Counted from the first letter of the stretch, positions 28,098-38,102 are shown. The stretch is DNA of 64,000 nt from UBA7957 sp965224675 (GCA_965224675.1 CBDDAA010000004.1:620001-684000), one strand, 5' to 3'. Numbers and translations: made by a program. The notes: a model not told the origin generated them from the letters alone.

Positions 28098-28203
28098 GGT
28101 ACTCAACAGCATAAGATTTGTTCATTGAATAAGTCATGAAAAATAAATGTATGAATGCCTCTTTAAAGGAGCTTTATTCGATTTCGTGAGTGCCTGTTCC
28201 CAT
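28096..28203. mobile_element. MITE family 1, copy D
   Basis: The left part (GAGGTACTCAACAGCATAAG) aligns with the copy B left end and the right part (GGAGCTTTATTCGATTTCGT, then GAGTGCCTGTTCCC) with its right end. It begins at the stop codon of the truncated avd gene. Confidence 0.65.
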
Positions 28204-28257
28204 CGACTCATCGATAGTCCCATCGATAAGTAAGTAGCCGGAATTAACGTAGTTGAT

Positions 28258-28310
28258 TTGACAAATTTTATCGATATGGCTATTGTAATACCATTCTTGT
28301 ATCGATATGG
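28258..28310 (+). promoter_or_regulatory. vapBC promoter with paired operator repeats
   Basis: TTGACA (28258-28263) and TATTGT (28281-28286) are spaced 17 bp. An 11-bp direct repeat TATCGATATGG occurs at 28269-28279 (between the two boxes) and 28300-28310 (just before the ATG), 31 bp apart, about three helical turns. Further ATCGAT cores occur at 28208-28228. This fits autorepression by a VapBC complex. Confidence 0.6.
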
Positions 28311-28316
28311 TGAATT

Positions 28317-28523
28317 ATGCGAACAGTAACAGTTTCCCCAAAATTTCAAATAGTTATTCCGAAAGAAATAAGAGAATCCATGGGCATAATTTCGGGACAA
28401 AAAGTACAAATGCTGACTTATTGCAATCGAATAGAGTTAATTCCCATTAAGCCAATGAGTGATATGAAAGGCTTCTTAAAGGGTATAGATACGGATGTAC
28501 CGAGGGATAAAGACCGATTGTGA
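28317..28523 (+). CDS. vapB: AbrB/SpoVT-type antitoxin (VapB-like)
   Basis: A 68-residue protein with the swapped-hairpin AbrB DNA-binding domain in its first 45 residues (VTVSPKFQIVIPKEIRESMG, then GQKVQMLTYCNRIELIP). The acidic C-terminus (GIDTDVPRDKDRL) is the usual toxin-wrapping tail. It overlaps the toxin gene by 4 bp (GTGA), the standard arrangement for VapBC. Confidence 0.88.
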   Translation: MRTVTVSPKFQIVIPKEIRESMGIISGQKVQMLTYCNRIELIPIKPMSDMKGFLKGIDTDVPRDKDRL

Positions 28524-28900
28524 ATGTTGTAGATTCGTCAGCCTGGTTGTCTTATTTTGCAGATGATGCCAATGCAAAAATATTTTCAAAGCCGATACAG
28601 GACATTGATAATTTAATTGTTCCCAGTATAACCATCACCGAGGTTTTTAAATACATTTTGCGGCAACGTGGTGAAGATAAGGCACTTGAAGCTATTGCAC
28701 ATATGGAGCAGGGAAAGGTAGTATCGCTTGATAGCGCTTTAGCAATTGATGCAGCCAAGTATGGGATAGATTATAAATTACCACTAGCTGACAGTATTAT
28801 CTTTGCAACAGGTCAAAAGTTTAGTGCTCTAATATGGACTCAGGATATAGATTTCAAATCACTAGAAGGCGTTAAATATTACCCCAAAATAACCTCATAA
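28520..28900 (+). CDS. vapC: PIN-domain toxin (VapC-like ribonuclease)
   Basis: A 126-residue PIN domain. The acidic residues for metal binding are visible: Asp5 in NVVDSSAWL, Glu near residue 40 in ITEVFKYIL, and the LPLADSIIFATGQ Asp near residue 90, followed by WTQDIDF. The start is a GTG overlapping the antitoxin stop. VapC enzymes cut tRNA or rRNA; the specific target is not predictable. Confidence 0.88.
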   Translation: MNVVDSSAWLSYFADDANAKIFSKPIQDIDNLIVPSITITEVFKYILRQRGEDKALEAIAHMEQGKVVSLDSALAIDAAKYGIDYKLPLADSIIFATGQKFSALIWTQDIDFKSLEGVKYYPKITS

Positions 28901-29049
28901 CGGGCAAGATCGGGTTCGAAGGAAAAAGCCAAGCCACATTCAATTTGTTAGTGTACTACTCTGATTTTTAATAACCTCATCTTACCATGTAATCTGACAA
29001 ATTCTACGCGATAGAGTCCGATTAACTTGGCTGGATAGATCCTGGTGAT

Positions 29050-29180
29050 CTGTTGAAAACCCCTCTGATGGCATTATGCGGCCTTAAAATCAGGCTCAAA
29101 ATACGCATTTACACCCTATAGACTGCGTTTTTTCGCCTTATTTTGCCTTGCCTGATATTCATCAGAGACTTTTTCAACAG
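29050..29180. mobile_element. MITE family 2, complete copy
   Basis: 131 bp bounded by 20-bp inverted repeats, CTGTTGAAAACCCCTCTGAT and the complement of ATCAGAGACTTTTTCAACAG, matching at 17 of 20 positions. The interior (including TTAAAATCAGGCTCAAAATA) is non-coding and recurs at 52464-52521. TTTTCAACAGGCTG is repeated at 63552-63565. Confidence 0.75.
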
Positions 29181-29206
29181 GCTGTTAATATAGTATTTCA
29201 TGCAAA

Positions 29207-30382
29207 GTGTGTGTTAACAGCAGCAGAGGGTATAGAAGCGCTTATTTACCACTGAGTGGCGTATATTTTGCGTTAGAGACAGTTGTCGAAATTTCTCCTG
29301 TTAGTTATGCCATGAACACCGCGCCCAAAGTCAATTTAGCAGAAAACAGCCGTCGCGTTATATTTCCAGCGACCGTATATAAGCTGACACCGCCGCGTCT
29401 ATTTCAACAAATAGAAAGGGCATCCGCGCCCACAGATACGACTGTTTCTAATGATGTTGTGCTTTTTAGCACAAACAATGCACGTGCCTGGTTTGATGGG
29501 GCAAATGCCTTGATTCTTGATGAAGATGAAAACGTCCGTTACCAGTATGGCAATATTGAGACACAACAGGTATGCAATGCGGCGTCGGACTACTTGTCAG
29601 GTAATACACTTTTTCTAGGCGCTGCAGGTGCAAATAATTACTATCATTGGATGGTTGATGTCATTCCCAAACTAAAAGTGCTTGAAGAGGCAGGTATAGA
29701 TCTGAAGTGTGTTGATCATTTTGTACTGCGGGATCTTGATTGGCCATTTCAAGAGAAAATGCTTGAAATTATAGGTATACCGAGAATAAAAGTTCATCTC
29801 TTGTCAAAAGCACCCTGTATTTCGTGTGAAAATCTCTATCATGTTGAACTGAAAAACTTTGTCGGCATGCGAATGCATCACTTCATACCTGAGTACCTGC
29901 GAGGGTTATTTCTTAGAGAAAATGCGTTGTTAAAAAAGGAGAGAAAATTATTTATCAATCGACCAAAAGACGAGAAAAGGCCGGTTGAAAATGAACAGGA
30001 GATTCTCAATCTGGTCACCTCTTATGGCTATGAAGTACTGAATGTACGTGGTTTGACATTTTATGAACAGGCCCAGCTTTTTAATTCAGCTAAGTGCATT
30101 ATCACGCCACACGGGGCCGTATTGGCAAATCTGGTTTATTGCAATCCAGGCACAAAGATAATGGAGTTGTTTGGTTCGCATGTATTTTCTTATTTCTATG
30201 GCTTAAGCAATCTTTGCAATCTGGATTACACGGCAATTCTCAAATCGCCCGATCAGTACGATTTGGTCGTGGATCCCAATGCAGGTAATTGCAGGAACAA
30301 TCAGCAGTCCACCATCAAACAAGCTTCACCGCTAAATATCGATGTACTTAAAAAGGCTTTATCGGCATTCTCTGATTCTTGA
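29207..30382 (+). CDS. DUF563/GT61-family glycosyltransferase
   Basis: A 391-codon frame; the ATG at 29312 (residue 36) is an alternative start, since the first 35 residues are not typical and the frame begins 27 bp after MITE family 2, which may have altered the 5' end. The core shows GANNYYHWMVDVIPKLKVL, LFINRPKD and IITPHGAVLANLVYCNPGTK, the GT61/DUF563 signatures (YHW...P and HGA..N). The family transfers xylose, GlcNAc or other sugars; donor and acceptor are unknown. It is followed by an epimerase-like gene 73 bp downstream. Confidence 0.85.
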   Translation: MCVNSSRGYRSAYLPLSGVYFALETVVEISPVSYAMNTAPKVNLAENSRRVIFPATVYKLTPPRLFQQIERASAPTDTTVSNDVVLFSTNNARAWFDGANALILDEDENVRYQYGNIETQQVCNAASDYLSGNTLFLGAAGANNYYHWMVDVIPKLKVLEEAGIDLKCVDHFVLRDLDWPFQEKMLEIIGIPRIKVHLLSKAPCISCENLYHVELKNFVGMRMHHFIPEYLRGLFLRENALLKKERKLFINRPKDEKRPVENEQEILNLVTSYGYEVLNVRGLTFYEQAQLFNSAKCIITPHGAVLANLVYCNPGTKIMELFGSHVFSYFYGLSNLCNLDYTAILKSPDQYDLVVDPNAGNCRNNQQSTIKQASPLNIDVLKKALSAFSDS

Positions 30383-30455
30383 TCGATCTGCCCTTTGGCC
30401 GAAAAATTGCGTTGTATCCACAGTTCGGAATTATTTTTAAGGAATTGCCGTTTAT

Positions 30456-31346
30456 GTGAGGTTTGTGCGAGTTGTGAAGAAAATATTAGTCCTGGGAAGC
30501 AATAGTTTCACGGGCCACTATATTTGTCGCTATCTGGGCGATGAATTTAAAATCATAAAATCCAATAGGCGTGGTATCGACGCTGAATTGCAATTTGATG
30601 TGGACACCGACAATATTGCGCGTTTGGAGGGGGTTGCGGCAGGTGCAGATATCATCATTAACTGCATTTCGAATGGTGACCTCGATAGTTGCGAGTCAGA
30701 CCCTCTTTATTGCAAACGTGTAAACTACGATCTTGTTGAAAAGCTGTGTCTGTTACAACAAGCACATGATTTCCATCTGATTCATTTCTCTTCAAACGCG
30801 GTCTATGATGGTGAAAACGCACTTTATGCTGAAGACAGTCAGGCAAATGCGATTAATCAGTATGGAGAAATTAAAATCAAGGCAGATCAATTTATCGAGC
30901 AAAATATAGAAAAATACACAATCCTCAGACCCATTACCATGTATGGATTGAAGCTCAAGCAGCAAAGGCACAATCCTTTCTCGTTTTTTTATCAGCAGTT
31001 ACTGGAAAATAAGGACATAGTGGCGGTCGATGATGTCTTTGTAAATATGCTACACGTGACGGATCTTATTCGATGTATTAAATCCGTAATCACCCATCAG
31101 AACTACGGGTCATACAATATATCGGGTGATGATGTGGTTAATCGCTATGAATTTGTTTCGATGATCAAGGCACTGATCCCGGACAGTCGCTCCTGCATAA
31201 AGCCCGTAACCTCTGACAAATTCAAGACCCTTGCTAAAAGACCCAAAAACACGTCATTTGATAACAGCATCATGAAGAACCACTTGGGGGTGTGCCCAGA
31301 GAAGCTCGGAACTACGCTTCAGCGGCTTGTATCGTACACACATTGA
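30456..31346 (+). CDS. NAD(P)-dependent sugar epimerase/reductase (RmlD-like)
   Basis: A 296-residue extended short-chain dehydrogenase. The Rossmann start is ILVLGSNSFTGHYICRYL (a GxxxxTG variant), followed by HFSSNAVYDGENALY, YGEIKIKAD (YxxxK, catalytic Tyr and Lys) and LRPITMYG. This resembles dTDP-4-dehydrorhamnose reductases and NDP-sugar epimerases. The start is uncertain among GTG codons at 30456, 30465 and 30474; AAGGAA lies 10 nt before the first. Pairing with the GT61 gene suggests surface-glycan synthesis. Confidence 0.8.
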   Translation: MRFVRVVKKILVLGSNSFTGHYICRYLGDEFKIIKSNRRGIDAELQFDVDTDNIARLEGVAAGADIIINCISNGDLDSCESDPLYCKRVNYDLVEKLCLLQQAHDFHLIHFSSNAVYDGENALYAEDSQANAINQYGEIKIKADQFIEQNIEKYTILRPITMYGLKLKQQRHNPFSFFYQQLLENKDIVAVDDVFVNMLHVTDLIRCIKSVITHQNYGSYNISGDDVVNRYEFVSMIKALIPDSRSCIKPVTSDKFKTLAKRPKNTSFDNSIMKNHLGVCPEKLGTTLQRLVSYTH

Positions 31347-32036
31347 CGCTAGGATTTTATAAAAAAATGACGCCAGGCAAAGGCGTACAACCTTAGAACC
31401 TGTACAAGTGCGTCGTTTAACTGAGCGATTCTATTAATCAATTCGGTACCAACCGTTTGCTCTTCCATCAATGGCTTAGTCGCCATTTGTACGGCCATTA
31501 TTTGCAGATCACCCCCTATTCGTATTACTCGATCCTGTCACATACACTTTAAGCCTTAATGTTCCAGACGATGTCAGCTATTTGTGCATGTTTAATATAT
31601 TGAACAAATGATTTTAGATGAAACTAAAACCTGAATCTGTGCGTAAATAATAATCAATCATTGACTGACCGTGAACACTTGAGGTAAAAATACAACATGG
31701 CGTTTACGTACATATTCTGCTATTCACGATCAGCAGAATATGTACGTAAACGCGTAATAAGATCCGTCTTGTAGCGAGTGGGATGGATTCACTGCTTAAA
31801 TTCCAGTGGAGAATAGATCAAGCTTAAACTGTAGCATTCAAACTTATACAAAATATTGATGGAAAAGAGGCACGAGTAGAATATTTGCAAAAGCAAATTT
31901 TAATTGCTTCAGAACTCAACATTGATATAGTCCTTGAGACCACATCATGGTACTCAAGTGCTACGTGAGGTGCAATATTGGGCTTTTTAAATAAAATTTT
32001 CGATTTTGTTAAATTAGCAGCAGATGTGAAGCGCTG
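31347..32036. other. Long intergenic region with hairpin and possible gene remnant
   Basis: No intact gene. It contains the perfect hairpin at 31700-31753, and at about 31855-31970 a plus-strand stretch that reads like the end of a degenerate gene (EARVEYLQKQILIASELNID) without a start. Confidence 0.5.
31700..31753. repeat. Perfect inverted repeat, 22-bp arms, 10-nt loop
   Basis: The arms at 31700-31721 and 31732-31753 (beginning GCGTTTACGTACATATTC) are exact complements around the loop ATTCACGATC. There is no U-run after it, so it is not an ordinary terminator. Confidence 0.9.
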
Positions 32037-35000
32037 ATGGATCTGTTAGCTCTCAAGCAGCTGGTTTCGCAACAGACGGTTGGAAAAGTATTACCGTTTA
32101 CGGCTGCAGCAATGGACATTGCAGGATTTGACCTCAAAGTCCACTCAGCTTTCGGAGACGGCCCGGTTCAACTGATTCTCGAAGAACCACTGCATATTGA
32201 TGGGCGCTTGTTAAAGGGAAATGCTCTGTTGTCGAGTGACAATTTTAGTGGCTTGCCGGTTGAGCTACGTCTTCGTGTGCGCTCGGGGAAACCGCAAGTA
32301 CTGCTAGTTTCTCCTATCATTCGGGATCTGCTGGAAGGGTTTGATTTGGGAGAACTCGCGGAGCAGACGATCCGCGACAGCATAGGAGGAGTGCTTCCCG
32401 ATGCACCTTTCGTCTGGCTCGCTTTCGCGAGTCACAGCTTTGTACTGGAGGAGATCGGATACACCCTGCCGCTAGGAATGTCCCTCGTTTGGCAGGAGTT
32501 GGATCTCACTAATGCAAGCTGGCAGACTCGGCGTATTCCCGTATCCTATCAGGATAGTCATCAAAGAGCGGCTTTGCCCGTTTGGCCGGATGTTGTGTTA
32601 GGCGGTGCCAGGCTTCGAAATATTGCCATCGGAACCCGACTTGCTCAGGGTTCACGAGGTGTGCCTGTACCGATACTGGATACGGTTTCAGCTGATCTGA
32701 AACTAAAGACAGTGGACATTTCTGTTGCCGGCAGGTTTGCCGCCGATCGTTATGCGGCCTTGCTATCGGCATGCTTTAATGGAATGGACTTGAGTGGTAT
32801 CTCTGAATTGACCGCACTTGTCGGCGCAGGTCGCATCACCGATAAGCTGCCACCTGGCTTCAAACAACTCAGGGGAATCGCCCTCAAACGGGTTGATGCT
32901 CAGGTGGACTTAGTCAGGAAAGAACTTGTTAAAGCTTATGTGAGATTTGCCACCGAGCGAGTTTGGAATATCGCTCCCACGGTACAACTGGAGAGTTTTT
33001 GCAGTGAGTGGCTGCCAGGGGCCACACTACTACCCGAACCCTTACAGCAGTATCACTTTCCAGTCCGCCAGTCCGCCAGTCTGGCGATGAATCTAAGCGA
33101 ACTACGTAATTCCATCGATATTAACAAGCTGACCACATTGATCGTTTATCAGACCGAAGTGCCCATTCCGATTCCAATCTTCTACGACAAGCTCAGCTAT
33201 CACTACGTGGGTATCTTGGGGGAGGCGCTGCGAGGTGAGATTCGTTTTCCTCAGCCTACCCTGAATCTGATGGAGATCGCCACACTGTTTGCAGAGTTGC
33301 TGCAATTTGCCACCGACAAGGATTATCTGCTTGATCCTAATCTGCCGCTATCGCAAAGCGATCTCAAATTCTCAATTGGTTCGAGCTTTTTCCTGCCAAT
33401 CCGGCGTTCTCACTTGGCGGCAATGTATCGGGCTTGATTTCACCCAGGAAGAGCGCGTTTTCAGGCGCTGTGGCCTTCACCATTGGTGGATACCTCGTGC
33501 TTTCTGGGGCGCGTCTGGAACTCTCGGGAAGTCGGCCCTGGTCAGCGGAAGCTATCTTGGTCAAACAGTGACCCTCGCGCTGGCGCGAAAGCACAGTGAT
33601 CTGGAGATGAAAACCAGTCTTAAGGCGATAGGTGACCCCATTCTTTCAATACAAAAACCGACTCTAATTATTACCACCCCACCGCAAAAGAAAATCGCGG
33701 ACGACACGCGAGCGGCGCAGAATCAACTGGATTTGGCAGAGGCGGAGGTAGACCGACTGAACCAGTCGATATCGAACACGCGTAAGCGGATTAGAAACTA
33801 CAAGAAACAGCTTAGAAACACGCCTTTGTATAATGTTGTGAGACGAACTCAGTTATCCGCACAGATCACTGCAGAAGAAACCTCGAAGCTGACGTTAATC
33901 GCACTACGAGATACCGCTAATACAGCCCTGAGGGCGGCGCAATACGCAGTTGCTATTGCCGGACAGGCAGGGCAGGGTTGCCTTAAGTCTGGCCAATGCG
34001 GCTCTCACATCAGCCAATCAAGCCTACGGAACTGTTGTCGGACAGGTAGCTAAAGGCGCAGATATCACACAAATTGTGCTGTTGGGAGAAAAGCATCGGA
34101 GCCAGATTCAAGCAGCAGTCCAGGGCAATGATAGAGGTCGTGTGTTCTCTGTTATCGTTGATGCTCTGCTTGATGGTTCCTTGTTGCTGATTGTACATAA
34201 GGCCTCGCAAAAATTAAGCGAACAACAGGTGCTTGACGCCGTTGCCAGCGAGGGCAAAGCCAGTAATTTAAGCAGTGGCGGGCCACCACGGCATTCTTCG
34301 ACGCAAGCCGCATTGGCCGATCCGGCAACCAAAACGCATGACATTAACCTCGATCAACTGCAGATCGGGAAAGTCGAAAATATTCAACAGTACGCCAATC
34401 CGTCCACTCAGGCCATTCCTGCTGGTGAACATTTATATGCCAGAAAGGATACGATGGAGCAAGCCTACCAAGCCTATGAAGATGCATTACACGCGGTCAA
34501 CTATGACCGGGAAGTGGGCATTTTCTGGAATTATATGACCCGTGAGTTTCAAGTGACGGTCGGCACCGAGAGTGAGGTAGGGGCCATTCGACGCGGTCGC
34601 AATGAACGCAATGAACGCGAGGAATGGGAGATCGTTCTACATTATCATCCTAATTCTGAAGGGCAGCCGTTGGTGCAATTCCCCTCTATAAGCGATTTTT
34701 TACTGCTGCAGTCTACGGATCACGGCAGGCATCGTATTTCCTTTGTTGAATATCCGCTGTCTGAAGGCGGTAGGGGCAGATCTTCTTTCAGGATCAATAC
34801 AGACAGCGGGGAAATCACTATCATGGTCGATCAAGGCCCGGGTCCGGCACCTTTGCCCATTGATAGTAGTAAGCAGACTTATCGAATACAAGACTACTAT
34901 GAGTATCGTCGGGCGCAGACACTTTATGTCGATCCTGAGACGGCAGTGGATAGTCAGGGACAGGTCACTTATAGCAATGACTATCATACGCTTATGATCG

Positions 35001-35815
35001 ATGCCGCAAACCACTACGGCCACACACCGCTACCCGAATGGACAAATCGACGAGTGAATGTGTCGTCGCTATCAGCGAGAAATCTGGCGACTGGGAAAAT
35101 TGCAGCGCTGCAAAATCGTGCGAAGACAGATCCCGATGCGGTTTGGGCGTTGATTGATCAGTATCGCACCCTCTCACGAAAGCAATTGAGCAAGCTGGCT
35201 GAAAATGACAATCTCGCAGCGGTAGTCTTGGACAATCGTGCGGTGCCGAATACAGTCGCCCGGCGAATCGCCAGCAAGCAAGGGCAGTTTAGTGAACCTA
35301 AAAGATTCTTCGATCTCGTGGATGCTATCATCCTGCACCGAAAACGGATTAACATTAACCGGCGGGGGAGGAGTGTAATCGCCCCTGATGACCCGGTTCA
35401 GGGTGGGACCGTTGGCGCATCAGTAAGCAATATAGCTGGAATGCAGGCAGCGCATATCGGCGCCTCTCGTAACGCCGGAGGAGAATTCAATCATTATTCT
35501 GAATTCAAGCCCGCAACCGACTTTGATGCGCCTCTAGGATCCGCAACTCATGGTCATGCCGAGCAGCAACTTGCTGATCGACTTCACCTGCAACTGAAAG
35601 AAATGGACCCCGCAAGCTATGACGGGAAGACGATATGGATGCTGATCGAGCAAGAACCGTGCTCCAGTTGTCGCCAAGGATTACGTTCAATCAATGCAAG
35701 CCCAGGTGTACTCGCTAAACTGAGTGCAAAGTATCCAGGCATTACATTTGAAGTTCGAAATCTGAACGATAGCAGCTTAGAGATAATCGTAAATGGACGG
35801 TCGATCTATCCATAA
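32037..35815 (+). pseudogene. Large polymorphic-toxin-like gene with C-terminal deaminase domain, broken by frameshifts
   Basis: Three overlapping frames (32037-33437, 33289-34053, 33950-35815) join into one product of about 1,250 residues. Continuity is clear: the first frame breaks near 33393 (LPNPAFSLGG continues in another frame), a second shift lies near 33540 and a third within a GGCAGGGCAGGG repeat near 33970. The middle contains a coiled coil (DLAEAEVDRLNQSISNTRKR). The last 130 residues have a zinc-deaminase pattern, HGHAEQQLADRL and IEQEPCSSCRQGL, as in deaminase toxins of polymorphic toxin systems. The N-terminal 450 residues are unrecognised. The shifts may be real decay or assembly error. 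No immunity gene is obvious downstream. Confidence 0.7.
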
Positions 35816-35822
35816 ATCGGCG

Positions 35823-35880
35823 CAAAAACGCTGTTGGCTCATTGCCGTTTTTTTTTCGTATCGCTTGCACGTTAATCGTT
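35823..35880 (-). pseudogene. Fragment of an XRE (NadS/HigA-like) antitoxin gene
   Basis: The minus strand reads PETINVQAIRKKTAMSQQRF, nearly identical to the complete antitoxin at 51509-51796. Only some 20 codons remain, directly after the deaminase toxin-like gene. Confidence 0.75.
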
Positions 35881-36312
35881 TCTGGTCCACAACCAAACCG
35901 GGGTTATTCAAACCCTTATTAATTCAATAATGGCTGGAGATGGATACCACGTTACTCAGCAAGCAACGCCGTACCGCTCAGCGTTTATTCGAAGCTTTTC
36001 ATCGAAAATACAATATGCGTATAAATAGTGAAATGTTGAGCCAAATGCAGTGAAAACGTTTTCGTGATTTTCATAGTTCAAGCAATAGATTGAACAATGT
36101 TCAAAGGGACTCTAAACGCATTGCCCAACGCTGTTAATCTGTTATCCCGTTCAATCTGAAGGTTGTCTGAAGGATCGAGAAAACTACACCGTAAGCTTGT
36201 GGTTGCCTAGCTCCCTTAAGTAACGTAAGCTGGAGCAATAAAAATAACAATCAATACTAAAAAACAAGCAGTGAAAGCTCCAAGCTGCTTCCTATACTCT
36301 TAGGAGGATAAC
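35881..36312. other. Intergenic region upstream of the TRAP operon
   Basis: A 37-codon plus-strand frame (about 35940, starting MDTTLLSKQRRTAQRLFEAF) with a GGAG upstream may be a peptide or a remnant. Otherwise there is only the presumed TRAP promoter. AGGAGG lies just before the dctP ATG. Confidence 0.4.
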
Positions 36313-37419
36313 ATGCAAGAAACCCCTACCCGACGTAAATTTCTCAAGGGATCAGCACTCGCTGCTACTGCCGCTGCAGTTGGCACCTTTGCCGCCCCTT
36401 CAATTGTCCGCGCTGCACCTGTTACGCTGAAAATGCAGGCTGCCTGGGGCGGAGGCATTTTTCTTGAAAATGCAAAGTCCTATGTTGATCGTGTCAACGC
36501 CATGGCTGGTAGCGCACTCACCATTGAATTGCTCCCGGTCGGCTCTGTCGTTAAGACCAGCCAAATGCAGGATGCTGTACACCGCGGTGTACTGGACGCT
36601 GCTCACTATGTACCGGCTTACTGGTATTCCAAAACACCCGTTGCCTCGCTGTTTGGAACCGGCCCTTGTTTTGGCTGGTCAAGTCAGGAGGTACTGGGCT
36701 GGGTCTATTATGGCGGTGGTCAGGAATTGTTTGATGAGCTGATGGCCAAGCTGGGCCTGAATCTGGTCAGCTTTTTTAACAGCCCGATGCCGGCACAGCC
36801 GATGGGTTGGTTCAAAGAACAGATTAACGACGCCAGTCAATTGAAGGGTCTTAAATATCGCACCGTTGGCCTTGCCGCTGACGTTCTGCTGGAAATGGGC
36901 ATGTCTGTAGTACAACTGCCTGGTGGTGAGATCCAACCGGCGATGAAATCGGGTCTGATCGATGCCGCTGAGTTTAACAACCCAACATCGGATAGGGATT
37001 TTGGAATGCAGGATGTGTCCAAACACTACCATCTGGCGAGTTTCCATCAATCACAGGAATTTTTCGAAGTCACTTTCAACAAGAAAAAATATGATTCTTT
37101 AGCCGACGAGTTGAAGGCGATACTTAAGTATGCATCGGAAGCAGAAAACTCAAATTTCTACTGGCATAATACACGCCGTTACGCCGATGATCTCAACACG
37201 TTGCGGACAGAGCAGGGCGTAAACGTATATCGAACACCCGATTCAGTCATGTCCGCACAGCTTGATGCCTGGGATAAAGTGGTTGAACGTTTATCGGCTA
37301 AAGACGAGTTTTTCGCCAAGGTCATTGCCTCACAAAAAGCCTATGCAAAAACGGTAATGGAATATCTGAACTTAAACCAGCCAGATTATAAATTAGCTTA
37401 CAAACACTATTTTGCTTAA
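36313..37419 (+). CDS. dctP: TRAP transporter solute-binding protein (DctP/TakP-like)
   Basis: A 368-residue binding protein with a twin-arginine signal (TRRKFLKGSALAATAAAVG, cleavage near VRAA). The pattern LKMQAAWGGG, LKYRTVGLAADVL with the conserved Arg that binds a carboxylate, and FNNPTSDRDFGMQDVSKHY fits the TRAP mannitol/chloroaromatic and TakP 2-oxoacid group. The ligand is probably an organic acid. A strong AGGAGG ribosome binding site precedes it, and the two membrane subunits follow. Confidence 0.9.
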   Translation: MQETPTRRKFLKGSALAATAAAVGTFAAPSIVRAAPVTLKMQAAWGGGIFLENAKSYVDRVNAMAGSALTIELLPVGSVVKTSQMQDAVHRGVLDAAHYVPAYWYSKTPVASLFGTGPCFGWSSQEVLGWVYYGGGQELFDELMAKLGLNLVSFFNSPMPAQPMGWFKEQINDASQLKGLKYRTVGLAADVLLEMGMSVVQLPGGEIQPAMKSGLIDAAEFNNPTSDRDFGMQDVSKHYHLASFHQSQEFFEVTFNKKKYDSLADELKAILKYASEAENSNFYWHNTRRYADDLNTLRTEQGVNVYRTPDSVMSAQLDAWDKVVERLSAKDEFFAKVIASQKAYAKTVMEYLNLNQPDYKLAYKHYFA

Positions 37420-37526
37420 TCTCAACGGTTGAGTACCTCAGGACAATACGCGGGAGCCGATAATAACAGGCTCTCGCAGTTGTTTGTGCGCATTTTTCTT
37501 GTTAGGCGATTACCCGAGTAACTGCA

Positions 37527-38102
37527 GTGACCAAGCTGATCTATGCAATCGAAAGTCTGAGTATCTGGGTGGGCCGCAGCTTTGGCTGGTGCATACTGAT
37601 ACTGACATTCTCGGTATCCTATGAAGTCTTTGTTCGTTATGTGTTGAATGCGCCGACGGTCTGGGCCTTCGATATGATGGTGCAAATGTACGGTGCGTTA
37701 TTTCTCATGGCTGGCCCTTATGCACTGGCCCAGGATGGTCACGTGCGTGGTGATGTCTTGTATAGACTCTTACCCGTACGTGCTCAGGCCACTATCGACT
37801 TCTTTCTTTATCTGCTGTTTTTCTTTCCTGGAATGCTTGCATTGTTCTGGTTCGGAGCAGAGATTGCGGGCGACTCCTGGCGCTACCAGGAAGTCAGCTG
37901 GAACAGCCCGGCACGCATACAGATTTACTTTTTTAAAACGCTGATACCTGTCGCTGGAGGATTGTTGATTATCCAGGGCATTGCTGAGCTGTTACGCTGT
38001 TGGCTGGCAATGAGATCGGGGGTCTGGATGGAACGACTCACGGACGTACATGAAACTGAGGATAATCTGGTGTCGCAAAATTCATCACCCCTGTCAGACT
38101 GA
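37527..38102 (+). CDS. dctQ: TRAP transporter small membrane subunit (DctQ)
   Basis: A 191-residue protein with four predicted helices and the DctQ features VSYEVFVRYVLNAPTVWAFD and YRLLPVRAQ. The GTG start at 37527 has only weak ribosome binding. It sits between the binding protein (107-bp gap) and DctM (52-bp gap). Confidence 0.88.
   Translation: MTKLIYAIESLSIWVGRSFGWCILILTFSVSYEVFVRYVLNAPTVWAFDMMVQMYGALFLMAGPYALAQDGHVRGDVLYRLLPVRAQATIDFFLYLLFFFPGMLALFWFGAEIAGDSWRYQEVSWNSPARIQIYFFKTLIPVAGGLLIIQGIAELLRCWLAMRSGVWMERLTDVHETEDNLVSQNSSPLSD

Noticed and set aside
28905..28925. tRNA-like GGGTTCGAAGG
   Set aside because: A TPsiC-like string without acceptor or anticodon stems around it.
35823..35862. 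Terminator after the deaminase toxin-like gene (GCCG followed by eight T)
   Set aside because: The stem would be only four base pairs, and the T-run is part of the antitoxin gene fragment on the other strand.
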